A stretch of 64,000 nucleotides of DNA. Source: Centrapalus pauciflorus (Eukaryota > Streptophyta > Magnoliopsida > Asterales > Asteraceae). Positions 1-10,345 of the stretch are shown piece by piece; position 1 is the first letter of the stretch, and each line of letters starts with the position of its first letter. A program made the position numbers and the translations under genes. Location of the stretch: NCBI GenBank assembly GCA_020465985.1, contig JAANYP010001207.1, forward strand, positions 33,668 to 97,667, in the 5' to 3' direction. Under the pieces are notes generated by a model. It was given only the letters and a program-made list of their open reading frames with translations, was not told where the DNA came from and searched no databases.

Positions 1-1
1 T

Positions 2-184
2 AAACACAGTAAAACAAAGCACATAGACATAAGGCATCATTTTATTCGTGATTGTGCTGAAAAGAACTTAATCAAACTGGTAAAGGTGGCAACAGAAGAT
101 AATAATGCAGATTTATTTACCAAAGCGTTTGATAAGTCACGGTTTGAGTATTTAATTCAACTGAATGGAATGCGCAACCCATAG
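2..184 (+). CDS. Ty1/copia pol C-terminus: end of RNase H (element A)
   Basis: Frame 2 reads open from the window edge to a TAG at 182-184. It shows the conserved C-terminal copia RNase H signature: KTKHIDIRHHFIRDC, then ADLFTKAFD and a short tail ending GMRNP. The domain degrades the RNA strand of the RNA/DNA hybrid during reverse transcription in the virus-like particle. Only about 60 residues are inside the window; the rest of the polyprotein (gag, protease, integrase, RT) should lie just to the left. No stop or frameshift is seen in this piece, in keeping with the intact ORF2 downstream. Family assignment to copia is firm; the lineage is inferred from the rest of the element. Confidence 0.9.
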   Translation, partial: KHSKTKHIDIRHHFIRDCAEKNLIKLVKVATEDNNADLFTKAFDKSRFEYLIQLNGMRNP

Positions 185-750
185 TAAATTGACCTTAGTA
201 GTATTTTATTTCCTTTTATAGTAGTAGTATTTCTTTCTTTTTATAGTAAGTCTGCAAATTTAGGAAAGTTTCTATTTTTAGTAAGTTAGTAGATTAGCTT
301 AGTTTACTGCTTTTTGCTATGAAAAACAAAAGAAAAAAGAGAGAAAATTACAAAAATACAAAAAAAGAGAATATCAGAAAAGGAGTTAAGTCTTAGATTC
401 ATAGGTTCAAAGTGATGAAAATTAGCACCGTCGTTACAAACTCTAAGTATTTAGGCTTTCACAAATAATGCAACTAAATCCTAAGTGTTATACTTTATTT
501 AGTTCGATGTGTTGGTAGGCATAATACATATAGGGAATCTCAAGGCTAATAAAATATTCTTGAAAAAGTCAAGCGTGTCACTAACCTAGATGTACGACCA
601 ATCGGTCTTAATTTTTATGTACAAGACATACAAACATTGAGTCTAAATGAGGTATGCAAACTTTCTGGGGATGTATGGAAACATCAAATACATCTTAAAA
701 TGGAATGAATAGAAAAATCATATAAATCTGAGAGTCGAAAACATGCAACT

Positions 751-913
751 CTGTTGTACGTAAGTACAGACCTGTTGTCTCTGTTTAGATTCGGGTTAGC
801 AGACATGTCGCTTTGTTGTACGTCAATACAGACCTGTCACCGCTGTCTGCTACCTTTAAAAATAAACCTTAAGTCGAACTAAGACACTTTGTTGTATGAA
901 AATACAGACCTGT
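751..913 (+). repeat. Three-copy imperfect direct repeat
   Basis: The core TTGTTGTACGT...TACAGACCTGT occurs at about 751, 811 and 887, spaced 60 and 76 bp apart. The third copy is altered (TTGTTGTATGAAAATACAG). Function unknown; it lies in the pol-ORF2 spacer of element A. Confidence 0.75.
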
Positions 914-1298
914 GTCCGATGTTTGTCTTTTAAAGAAAGTTTGCAAATACCAACAAGTTAGAATCTTTGTCTGTGTGCCTTGATCATAAAAGTATGTCTA
1001 TGTCTGAGTCACGTAAGATAATTTCCTGATAAATAAAAAGGCCAAGGGATATTCCGAAATGTAGAGTGTTTAACAGGGTAAAATACCAACAATTGGCTAA
1101 ATAGGTATGTCACGACAAACAATCAAAGGAATTCAAAAAAAATTCCTAAGTGTGAAAGTTTAAGTACTGAAAGTTAGTATCGGACATCGCTATCTGATTG
1201 AACCTTTCTTAGACTATACTCATCAAAAAGATTTTGTTTAGTATTTAGCTTAGCTTGTAAATTTTTTCTTAAAGTCTAGATTAAATTTTTGGTCAAAA

Positions 1299-1372
1299 TT
1301 TTATTTTACTTAATTTTATTTTATTTTATTTTTACCTTAGTTTATTTTATTTTATTTTATTTTAGTTTAATT
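1299..1372 (+). repeat. TTTTA-type pentanucleotide microsatellite
   Basis: Repeats of TTTTA/ATTTT with minor interruptions, inside the element A spacer. Confidence 0.85.
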
Positions 1373-1563
1373 TTTACTTAGGTAAAAGGTCAAAAGTTAC
1401 TGAGGGTGCATTCAAAGTTGAATAAAATAAACATTGCGTGAAATATCTGTTGCTTAGGGTAAAAGAGTTGGCATAGTTTATCTGGTTACACAATACCGTA
1501 GAAAAAAGTTGGAAAAGTTGAACTTATTTCAAAATTTTCGATATTTTTCTAAGTGTTGGAGGT

Positions 1564-2235
1564 TTCGAATCTAAGACAGACTCGAATAAGGAGTACTTCG
1601 AATCTGTCAGTAGATTCGAATCTATGCTTAGACTCGAGGGTTGGTGGTATAAATAGGTTAACAGTAGGTCATTAATACTATCTGTTTTCGAATCTATACT
1701 ATCGAATCTATTCAGGCGATTTCGAATCTATTCTCTCGAGTCTACCGTATCTCCCCTAAACGACATTTTGTCGCGTTTCAAGCTAGTGTGTTCGATTCTA
1801 CTACTGTATCTAGGTATAATCAACTTGATTGTACAAGTTTCATGTAGTTTTATACACAATTTAAGGCCAAATCATCGATTTTTGAGGTTTTATAGGTTGA
1901 AATAGGGTTTTTGCTAAATTACCAAAATTGGACCTATAAAAGATCAAATTAAAGACATAAATCAACGATTAGAACCTAGTTGAACTAATGTATGTGATTT
2001 ACCAAGTTCAAAATGGTTAAAATCTTGGGTTTTTGTTGAAACAATGGCCGACGGGGTCTCGAGTCTGTTCATGGACCTTCGAATCTGTTAATGGGTTTCT
2101 AGAATCTATCATTAGATTCGAGATGACCATGATATTCGAATCTGTCCATTAGACTCGAAATGGGCTCTTCGAATCTGTCCATTACACTCGAATATGGACA
2201 TTTCGAATCTGTTGCTTTCGAATCTGTACTTTATT
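1564..2235 (+). repeat. Array of TTCGAA-centred motifs before ORF2 (element A)
   Basis: The octamer TCGAATCT occurs about 11 times in 670 bp, often as TTCGAATCTGTCC, together with inverted forms (AGATTCGA, GACTCGAA) and mutated ones. The core TTCGAA is palindromic, so both orientations occur. The same motif family fills the U3 part of this element's LTR (about 5686-5855). The array spans the predicted ORF2 leader exon and intron. Confidence 0.85.
1648..1655 (+). promoter_or_regulatory. Candidate TATA box for ORF2 (element A)
   Basis: TATAAATA in the context GGTGGTATAAATAGG lies 165 bp upstream of a candidate 5' splice site and about 730 bp upstream of the ORF2 ATG. The same layout (TATA-like box, then a donor about 170 bp on, then an intron ending at the ATG) is seen in element H. 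The promoter role is inferred from sequence only. Confidence 0.5.
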
Positions 2236-2381
2236 TAATTTGTTTAATTTAAATTTTATTAAACTTGTGGAAATTTAATTGTGTTAGATTTTGTATTTAA
2301 TAAAGTACAAAATAAAACAAATTTGAATTTAAACAAGTTTATTGATTTTTAATGAGTCTAACAGTTTTATTTATTGTGCAG
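1814..2381 (+). other. Predicted leader intron of ORF2 (element A)
   Basis: The donor reads CTAG|GTATAAT at 1813/1814. The acceptor is a T-rich tract ending TTATTGTGCAG at 2381. The 568-bp interval is AT-rich like plant introns, and the exon would resume 2 nt before the ATG at 2384. Inferred from splice-site sequence and from the parallel arrangement in element H; no transcript evidence is available here. Confidence 0.5.
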
Positions 2382-2383
2382 AT

Positions 2384-5300
2384 ATGGCAGTTCGTGCTTT
2401 TGTCCCGAAACATAATATGGTCCTTAATCCAGAAAATAATATCCCTGAGGCGCAGGGATATCGACAAGTTTTGGATTTCCTAGCTGAGTCTAGGATTAGC
2501 TATGCTTTATATCATAACATTCCCATTGTCATTTCGTATGTACGACAATTTTACGATCATTTACAAGTTGATTGCACTGTCACCCCGACAGTTTTAAGAA
2601 CGAGAATCGCTGGACAGCCATTAGTCTTCTCAGCAGATATGTTGCGCCAAGTGCTACAGTTGGGTTCACAGGAACAAGAAGACGGGCCTATAGACTTTCC
2701 ATTGAGTATTAGGCAAGCTGCGTTTCTGAGAATGGGCTATAGTCTGGACGTTACGAAATCATCTTATATGAAAAGTGGATTGATAGGGCAGTGGCGATTT
2801 CTGGTCCACGTGTTCATGGTTTGTTTTGCGCCAAAGAAGGCTGGTTTTGATTATATCGTCTCAAAGATCCAATCAGGGGTGATTGCGATGGTGTATAATA
2901 GGAAGTTCAGCTTCTCACAGTTGTTTTTCTCGGAATTCATCCATCAGATTACAGCTCCTGAAAGAGAAAGATTCCTTCTGTATCCACGATTTGTGATGAT
3001 GTTGATAAGGCACTTCTTGCCAAATTTGCCGCAATCAGATGACACTTTGAGCGTCAATGTTATGGATAAACGCATATTTGCTGATTGTTCCTCACATCGA
3101 GGAAGGTTAGCGGTTCCGGTGGCGCGTCCATTATTTGGAGCAATTGTAGACAGGGAATTTCAAGCCCCAGGTGATGCCAACTGGGCAGGGGTAGTTGATA
3201 TTCAACCGCAGCAACAGCAACAGCAACAGCAACCGCAACGCCAACAACAGCCGCGTGCTAGGCCGCGTGATCCACGACGCCAACAGCAACAATCTGCTAG
3301 TCAAATTCAGGCATCCAGGCCATCAACAAGTGAACAACCACAGGCACAAGAAGCAGGGACTTCAGGTGCAGTCCCCGAATCTGAGCAGCTTGCTCAGACT
3401 TTGGAGGAAATATGGTCTTCTGGTCCTAATGCAAATGAAGATGTGGCAGCAGCATTAGTAGGTGAGCTGCTTAGTCCGCCTGGAGATGAAGATGATATAT
3501 TTCGTGATGTTGAGGAATATGTGCCAGAGCAGGCTGATAACGTTTTGTCATCATCTGCAACCGAATCAGAAGAGATGGAGGAGTTAGAGGTTGAAGCTCC
3601 TGAGTCAGTATCAACTGAACCACCTGTTCAAATTGGAACTTATGGTTCGCGATTGATTATAAATGAAGGTGGTTCTAGGAGACGAGTGGAGAGGGAATTG
3701 GAGGAGTCTGATTTCGAAGAAGAAGAAGTTTCTCATCTAGTGACAAGGCAACGGGCCAAACGTCACAGGTTCATGCAAGGATCCTCTTCAGCTTCAGCAG
3801 AACAACCTGAAATTCCTCAACCTCAGGACCCTCAAACCACCATTCCACCATCACCACCTCATGATGAACCATACATCCCATCGCCGATCATTCCAACTCC
3901 AATTCAATCCATCCCATCAACCTCATCCTCATACGCCGACAATCAAAGGTTTCTGCAGCTAAAAGCTCGAGTTGACTTCCAAAATATCCAGATCTTAGGC
4001 CTAACAAAGGCAATCGGTGAGATTCAGACTCATAATGCAAATCTTGATAAGGAGAATGCCGATCTAAAGAAGATTGTGGAAAAAGTTCAGGAAGAGAACT
4101 TAGAGCTAAAAACCTTTGTTTGTGATCAGTCTGCTGAGATAAGGTCGATGCGCTCCCTAATTGAGCAGTTAATGAAAAATTTACAGGCTCAGGGGGAGAC
4201 ATCGTGCCGAGATCAATCAGTGCAGAGAAGAGATGATACTGAAGGCGATGATCCCGGTGCAAATAAAGAGTTTGAGTCTGTAGATTTTCCTGCAGCTCAA
4301 GTTATACAAGTTCAGGGGGAGCCTAGTCAAGGCGAAGGACAAAGGGGTGAAGCTAGTTCATCTAAACAGCCTTCAGACTTTGAGATCAGTGAGATGATTG
4401 AAGCACTCATGGATCTTGATGATGATGCACTGGATGGAGGTTTTGATTATGAAGATGAAGAGCTTGAAGAAGGAGAGTTTATTCCGGAAGAGATAGTAGA
4501 TTGGCAACCTGAAGATGAAGTAGTAGCTGATGAGGATGATGAAGCTGACGAAATAGTTGTACAGCAGAATCCTATCACCGACACTTATATGATAGATGGA
4601 GATAGAATTGTGGATGTTGACATAGTGAATGCTGCTTTGAATCCTAAATCATCGACTGAAGAACCAGCAAGAGAGCTAAGTAACGAAGAAAAAAGGAAGC
4701 TATGGTTCAGAGCCGAAGAGAAGGAGTTAGCAATTAGGAGTTCAATGAAAGTGCCTGGTACAGGGAAGCTATCTGAGCGAATCTTAAGTTGGTTCTTTGA
4801 CAGAGATCTTCAACTTTTTATAATTAAAAGAAAAGACGGGCTTCAGTACATTAGGCGAACATTGAAAGCATTCAACACCCTTCCAAAGATTGAAATCACA
4901 GCGCTTGCATGGAAAGATCTGATAAATATTGGTGATGATCCTTATGCGAATGTGATTGAAAGAATAATAAGAAAGGAGGGGAGATCTAGGAAGTTTGAAC
5001 GGTTGAGTCCAAGGGTCGGAAGAAGAGTCGAGGATAAGTCACGTATAGATCCTCTTACAGGCCGACCTTGGATGAGGATTCAGTACAAACCAGTGAAATG
5101 CCTGAGGATGGTACCTCTGAAGAAAATGCCACAGAATGTTTTGCGAAATCTGAAGTGGTGGTATGCTGACACGGAAACTGGGGAAGCGGTTATGGAAGAC
5201 TTAGAAGAAAAAGTTATTCTTAGAGTCTATGACCCGCTTCACCTGGTGAACCTATTTAAAGAAGACCTGCAGATTTTGTATAACTGTAAGATTTCCAGTG

Positions 5301-5395
5301 ACGCACATATGGATACTGAAGCTAGTAAGTATGAAAATGTGGTCAAGGTATGCGTTGAAAAAGGTCTGTATGCTGGTAGTGTTCTGAATCAATAA
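2384..5395 (+). CDS. ORF2: long env-position protein of element A (1003 aa, intact)
   Basis: An uninterrupted reading frame between pol and the 3' LTR. I place the start at the ATG at 2384 because it follows a good 3' splice site and begins the conserved block MAVRAFVPKHN. The frame is open a little further upstream but has no earlier ATG. Residues 1 to about 205 form a globular region with the pattern QFY.H ... GY ... WRFLVHVFMVCFAPKKAG that recurs in ORF2 of elements D, B and H. Next come a polyglutamine/arginine stretch (about 274-310), an acidic Ser/Glu/Pro-rich middle, a predicted coiled coil (about 525-602), a very acidic segment (about 671-726) and a charged globular C-terminus (about 760-1003) that also survives at 18330-19115. 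I see no signal peptide, membrane segment or furin-like site, so an envelope role is not supported. Such extra ORFs are known from Sireviruses; their function is unknown. Confidence 0.85.
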   Translation: MAVRAFVPKHNMVLNPENNIPEAQGYRQVLDFLAESRISYALYHNIPIVISYVRQFYDHLQVDCTVTPTVLRTRIAGQPLVFSADMLRQVLQLGSQEQEDGPIDFPLSIRQAAFLRMGYSLDVTKSSYMKSGLIGQWRFLVHVFMVCFAPKKAGFDYIVSKIQSGVIAMVYNRKFSFSQLFFSEFIHQITAPERERFLLYPRFVMMLIRHFLPNLPQSDDTLSVNVMDKRIFADCSSHRGRLAVPVARPLFGAIVDREFQAPGDANWAGVVDIQPQQQQQQQQPQRQQQPRARPRDPRRQQQQSASQIQASRPSTSEQPQAQEAGTSGAVPESEQLAQTLEEIWSSGPNANEDVAAALVGELLSPPGDEDDIFRDVEEYVPEQADNVLSSSATESEEMEELEVEAPESVSTEPPVQIGTYGSRLIINEGGSRRRVERELEESDFEEEEVSHLVTRQRAKRHRFMQGSSSASAEQPEIPQPQDPQTTIPPSPPHDEPYIPSPIIPTPIQSIPSTSSSYADNQRFLQLKARVDFQNIQILGLTKAIGEIQTHNANLDKENADLKKIVEKVQEENLELKTFVCDQSAEIRSMRSLIEQLMKNLQAQGETSCRDQSVQRRDDTEGDDPGANKEFESVDFPAAQVIQVQGEPSQGEGQRGEASSSKQPSDFEISEMIEALMDLDDDALDGGFDYEDEELEEGEFIPEEIVDWQPEDEVVADEDDEADEIVVQQNPITDTYMIDGDRIVDVDIVNAALNPKSSTEEPARELSNEEKRKLWFRAEEKELAIRSSMKVPGTGKLSERILSWFFDRDLQLFIIKRKDGLQYIRRTLKAFNTLPKIEITALAWKDLINIGDDPYANVIERIIRKEGRSRKFERLSPRVGRRVEDKSRIDPLTGRPWMRIQYKPVKCLRMVPLKKMPQNVLRNLKWWYADTETGEAVMEDLEEKVILRVYDPLHLVNLFKEDLQILYNCKISSDAHMDTEASKYENVVKVCVEKGLYAGSVLNQ

Positions 5396-5454
5396 TAAAC
5401 CATGTTCTCAAATCAAATGTGTGAATTATTAGAAGCTATCGTCAAGGGGGAGTC

Positions 5455-6100
5455 TGTTGGTACATCCCGTGTGACGATAGCAGTCTAAGTTGTCTTACAT
5501 TGTGATTTAGCATATGTTTGGTATATATATATTATGTATGATTGATGTTTATTAGTGTTTTGTATGTTTGAACTTGATGTAACGTATTACAAGAAGTTCA
5601 AACATAAAGTACAAAGATAAATTCAATCATATGTAATATTGTAAGGTTCAACACTTAGTTGTTTATGTAAAAGGCTAGATTCGAATTATATACGGGTTAA
5701 CATTCGAATCTGTGATAGATTCGAATGTAACCATAGATTCGAAAATAGGCTAGATTCGAGACTGTCAGATGGACAGATTCGAATGGGCCTTGGGCCAGAT
5801 TCGAGGTTGGCCCACAACAGACTCGAATCAGGGTCTATAATTAGGGATAGACTCGAATAATTAGCAGACTTTTTGCAGAATTCGTGAGGAATTAAGCAAG
5901 GGGCGATCTCGAGTTTATCAGCTAGGTGAGTGCCGTTTCGGAGAGAATTAGTACGTAGGATCGTTCGTGTGTCGTTCGTTCAGCGTCTAATAGTCTCCGT
6001 GTTTCCGTTGGTTGAGAGTTGTCCGTCTGACCGTCAACGAGGATTCCGCACTCGTTAACGGATCCGCGTCTAGATAGATCTTGCAGTCGTAGACCTTACA
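5455..6100 (+). repeat. 3' LTR of element A (646 bp) with polypurine tract
   Basis: The polypurine tract CAAGGGGGAGTC (5443-5454) is followed by TGTTGGTAC..., and the LTR ends ...GACCTTACA at 6100, giving TG...CA termini. The start and end closely match the LTR at 19152-19817, but the middle differs: here it holds about nine AGATTCGAA/GACTCGAA motifs (about 5686-5855). The sequence switches to element B pol at 6101. Confidence 0.9.
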
Positions 6101-7605
6101 CTCTAAAGGATCCATCTTGGATTGAGGCCATGCAAGAAGAGGTTTTGCAATTCAAGATTCAGAATGTTTGGACACTGGTTAATTTGTATAAAGGAAAGAG
6201 GGCAATCGGTACAAGATGGGTTTTCAGGAATAAAAAGGATGAAAGAGGTGTAGTGATCAAAAACAAAGCAATGCTAGTAGCTCAAGGTTATACTCAAGAA
6301 GAAGGAATAGACTATGATGATGTCTTTGCCCCAGTAGCAAGGATTGAAGCCATCAGATTGAACCTAGCCTATGCCAGCTACAAAGGGTTCAAGGTGTATC
6401 AAATGGATGTGAAATCTGCATTCCTATATGGTACAATTGAAGAAGAGGTATATGTGTGTCAACCTCCTGGGTTTGAAGACTATAAGTATCCTGACAGAGT
6501 CTACAAGTTAAACAAGGCACTTTATGGACTTCACCAAGCTCCTAGAGCATGGTATGACACTTTGTCTTCCTACCTACTACAGAATGGTTTCAAGAGAGGT
6601 ACTCTGGACAAGACATTGTTCACAAAGTCTATCAAATCAGAGATCATTCTTGTTCAGATCTATGTTGATGACATCATCTTTGGATCAACAAATGACATCC
6701 TTTGCAAGGAATTTGAAACTCTGATGCACAAAAAGTTTCAAATGAGTTCAATGGGAGAACTAACTTTCTTTCTAGGATTGCAAGTCAAGCAGAAGCCCAC
6801 TGGACTCTTCATCAGCCAGTCAAAGTATGTGAATGATATTATGGAAAAGTTTGGATACATGGACACCAAGGTTGCTAGCACACCAATGGACACTTATAAA
6901 CAGCTTGATGCAGATAAAGAAGGAGTGGATGTGGATATTCATTTGTACCGGTCATTGATAGGTTCACTAATGTATCTCACATCCTCTAGACCAGATATAA
7001 TGTTTGTTGTTTGTGTTTGGGTCAGGTTCCAATGTGCTCCAAAGGATTCACATCTGTTTGTTGTTAAGAGAATCTTTAGATATCCAAAAGGTCAACCAAA
7101 ATTAGGCCTATGGTATCCTAATGACTCTCCTCTTGAACTAACAGCCTACTTTGATAGTGACTATGGAGGTTGCAACATAGACAGGAAATCAACAACTAGA
7201 GGATGTCAATATCTAGGAGCTAGACTAGTCTCTTGGTAGTGCAAAAAGTAAACCACAGTCTCCACTTCATCCACTGAGGCAGAATATTTTACAGCTGTCA
7301 GCTGTTGCTCTCAGGTTATGTGGATTCAGAACCAACTAAGAGACTATGATATGAACTTTCTATCTACTCCTATTTACATTGACAATTCAAGTGCAATCAG
7401 TATTGTACAAAATCCAGTAAAATTTCCCAAAACCAAGCACATAGATATTAGATTCCATTTTATAAGGGATTGTAATGAAAAGAAATTAATCCAAGTTACC
7501 AAAATTCATACTGATGATCAGTTAGCAGATCTTTTTACTAAACCTTTTGATGTAGGAAGATTCACCTTTTTGGTATCAAATATTGGTATGGTAAATATGG
7601 ATTAA
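6101..7605 (+). pseudogene. Ty1/copia pol fragment: RT and RNase H (element B)
   Basis: Begins in mid-frame as LKDPSWIEAM, the usual start of the copia RT domain, directly after the element A LTR. RT motifs are clear: GTRWVFRNK, QMDVKSAFLYG, LYGLHQAPRAWYD, catalytic YVDDIIFGS near 6660-6690, and FLGLQVKQ. RNase H follows (DSDYGGCN, STSSTEAEY, IDNSSAISI, ADLFTKPFD) and ends at 7605. Two in-frame stops, TAG at 7237-7239 and TAA at 7249-7251, interrupt the motif that reads SWQCKKQTT in element D. The remaining frame is otherwise well preserved. Confidence 0.92.
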
Positions 7606-7760
7606 TCTGTCATGCATTACCATCCTCTATACTATGTGAAAAACATTTACAATATGTGCTTAGTTAAGAGAGAGACACTGTTACATTAGATGATGCGCAG
7701 TAAATAATTAACAGCTTGAGACTACTCTCAAGCTGCTAGTTCATTTTATCGGATTGTTAG

Positions 7761-10232
7761 TTGTTCACTGCTTTACATGAAGGTCTGTTTGAAATAGGGT
7801 ATAGGAGCCCAGGAGATTCATTTACTTTTTATAAAGCACATTTTGGTCCCAAATGGAAATATCTTGTACACATTCTTCAACAGTGCTTAAGCACTAAAAG
7901 AACTGGTCGGTCTGAATTTTCATCAAATATTGCAACTGCCCTAGTTTGCTTATCCACAGGCCAACAGTTCAACTTTTCAAATATGATTTTTCAAGGAATG
8001 TTAAGGCACCATGCCTTAAAGAATGGGAAATTTTTTATGTATCCTCGGTTTTTGGCTGAAATAATTGCATAATCTTGCAATTCTTTAAAATTACACAAAA
8101 GGATATATGTTTCCCATAGGCACTCTTTACCTTCTGTAAAAAGACTTTTGAAACCGAGTGCAAATTTTCATAATGTAGATGTCTCATTGTCTCAAGCAAT
8201 GTAGACTATCTTTTCAAGAAACAGATGAGAGGATCCTGAGCAGGCTCAGCCCCACATTACTGCTTCACCCCCAGGATCCTAACCCACTCCTCATGATACA
8301 AACATTCCCTCTGATCTTTCTACTACACATACCTCCCCAGTCCCACCTCCAAAAATATACACTAAAAAGAGACAAAGGGTTGTAGGAGCTCCTTCCTCCT
8401 TAGTTCAACCCCCAGAGCCAAATAACCCTGTGCAAGAGGATAATTTTTTACAGCATATCGAAAGGGAACCCACTGAGGACACTCCCACCCTCAATATGGA
8501 GGTGAACATCCCTTTTAAGGATGCTCATATGGGTTTTGTGGCTGGTACTACTGATGTCTCTGCACAAGGGGCACAGGACAGTATCAACATCCCTAAGACC
8601 ACTCTCATGGCAACAGAGGGTGTGCAAGCACCTTGGAAGTCCCCAGAACCAAGAACAAAGGGGCCCAGATGTTTCTTCTACTTCTGGTATTGGTGCCAGT
8701 GATAGATCTCAAATCCCTCTATCATTTGAAGATCTTGAGGCTAATCTGCAACTCATGGCTCTAACAAATCAACAACTGAAACCTGTTGAAGCTATTCTGG
8801 AACATTACAAGTCCATAATTGCTGCATAGGGTTCCCAAATCATTGCTCTACAATAGCTCTCATCAGTCTAACAGCAAAAGCTTGCCCAGTTTCAGCTTGG
8901 GTTGAAGCTATATGGAAAAAGATTATTCAGCTTGAAAAGCTAGTTCAAACCCTGTTAGCAAAGGTCTTTGGTCCCACTGATCAAACCAATGCATCCAAAA
9001 AGGGGGAGAATCAGGAGATCCCACTATGAGTCCAAACAGCTTCAACTTCACCACTGGCAGCTTCAGCTTCTAGGCTAACACTCCCAACAGTTTCTCAAAC
9101 TGTTAGTCCAGAAGCTCAAGTTGTTTCTATTAAATGGCCAGGAGGAGTGTCTATAAGAGAAAGCATTCAAGAACCATCCCCAGCAGTCCAAGCCACAACA
9201 GTAGTTTTGACAGCAACCACAGATAAAGGAAAGGGCATTTTGATTGAGTCTTCAAAGATCAAATTTGTTTCAAAAGAAGCCCAAGTTGCTCATGATGCTA
9301 AATTGGCCAGAAAATTGGCAGAAGAACAAGATCAAATCCTAGACCAGCAAGCCCAAGAAAATCTATGGGGGATGATGAAACCCTTGGAGACTATCTACGT
9401 GGGTTTTTGGTTAAGGAAAGTCAAAAGAAGACAAAAAGGCCAACAGGGGCGTCAAAGGGTGAGCATAGTAAATTTCTGATAAACTTCTCTGCAATAGCTG
9501 GTGTTTCTAAAGTCATTGCACAATCATGGACAACAGAGAAACTCCAGGTCTTGTATGACAGAGAAATGGAAAAAGAAAAGGAAAAGGCCTCCAAACAAGT
9601 CCAAGATCCCCCTCAAACTGTTGCTGTTCCTCAACCTGAAGTTATTCATCAAGCAAAGTTTGATCAAGTCAAAAGATTTCTGTTTGACCAACAGTTACGA
9701 AAGGAAATGGAAATAGAAAAGGCTCTGGATCAACATGACTTCTCCACACCACCAATTACTTACTGGTATGCCAAATAAATGGACAACATTGATCTGGTAT
9801 ATCAGTTTGTAATTAAAAGAGAAGCTGGTCCAGAAGAGGAGTACAAAAGCCTAATCCAAATAGTTCAGAAGATGATTAGAGAAGAGCTAACCCAAATGCA
9901 CAATATTGGGATGGCTAGCCACTCTAGGTCACCAATAGTGTTGGGTTCAGAATAACCTAAAGGATCTTAGAAGCATGTTTGATCCAGAATCCACCAGAAT
10001 GGATATAGAAGCTGCCAACGAAGTGAAGATTGTACAGATTGATCTATATGCAAAATCCATGACATATAGACTCAAACTTGCAGACAGATCCAGCAGATTC
10101 AACAGTTTTGAATTTCTTGATTTGCCAAAAGAGTGGCTACTCCAAATGAGCTCAATGAAGATTGAATGTGATAGAGAGGAGTTGAAAAAAGACTTCATAA
10201 AAGCTATAAGGCAGAAGCTTGCACAGTTGTAA
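7761..10232 (+). pseudogene. ORF2 pseudogene of element B
   Basis: Homologous to the ORF2 copies of element D. The N-terminal block GYRSPGDSFTFYKAHF...WKYLVHILQQC...NMIFQGMLRHH is readable (7761-8072). The middle Pro/Gln/Ser-rich part and the Lys/Glu-rich part survive only as pieces in different frames. The C-terminus (about 9975-10232) ends KAIRQKLAQL, like D. The first 100 codons and the upstream region seen in D are missing: the sequence jumps from the spacer (TGTTAGTTG) at about 7760 straight into the middle of the domain, a deletion of roughly 0.5 kb relative to D. Clearly non-functional. Confidence 0.88.
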
Positions 10233-10345
10233 TATGTAAGTTTTTGGATGCATTAGTTTGTATATAACAGTTTTACTTTGTACTTATTTCCTTATTTGTG
10301 TAGAAACTTAAAGTATTTTGTTAAGAATTTAAGTTAGGGGGAGAT

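Larger units (their letters stand above)
185..1647 (+). other. Non-coding spacer between pol and ORF2 promoter of element A
   Basis: No convincing ORF on either strand. The stretch is AT-rich and holds a three-copy imperfect repeat (751-913), a TTTTA-rich microsatellite (1299-1372) and the start of a TTCGAA motif array near 1564. It corresponds in position to the pol-ORF2 spacers of elements D and H. Unlike those two it has no obvious GGGGGAG tract just after pol. Confidence 0.7.
1..6100 (+). mobile_element. Element A: Sirevirus-like Ty1/copia retrotransposon, 3' part
   Basis: The window opens inside the RNase H end of a copia pol gene. This is followed by a 2.2-kb non-coding spacer, a long intact ORF2, a polypurine tract and a 3' LTR ending at 6100. 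The 5' LTR, gag and most of pol lie to the left of the window. The base after the LTR (6101) is in the middle of another copia pol gene (element B), so A is inferred to have inserted into B. The left junction and the 5-bp target duplication (expected ctcta) cannot be seen. A is the best-preserved large element in the window. Confidence 0.85.

Noticed and set aside
2384..5395. ORF2 as a true retroviral envelope gene
   Set aside because: Env position only: no signal peptide, transmembrane segment, cleavage site or glycosylation-rich ectodomain is seen.
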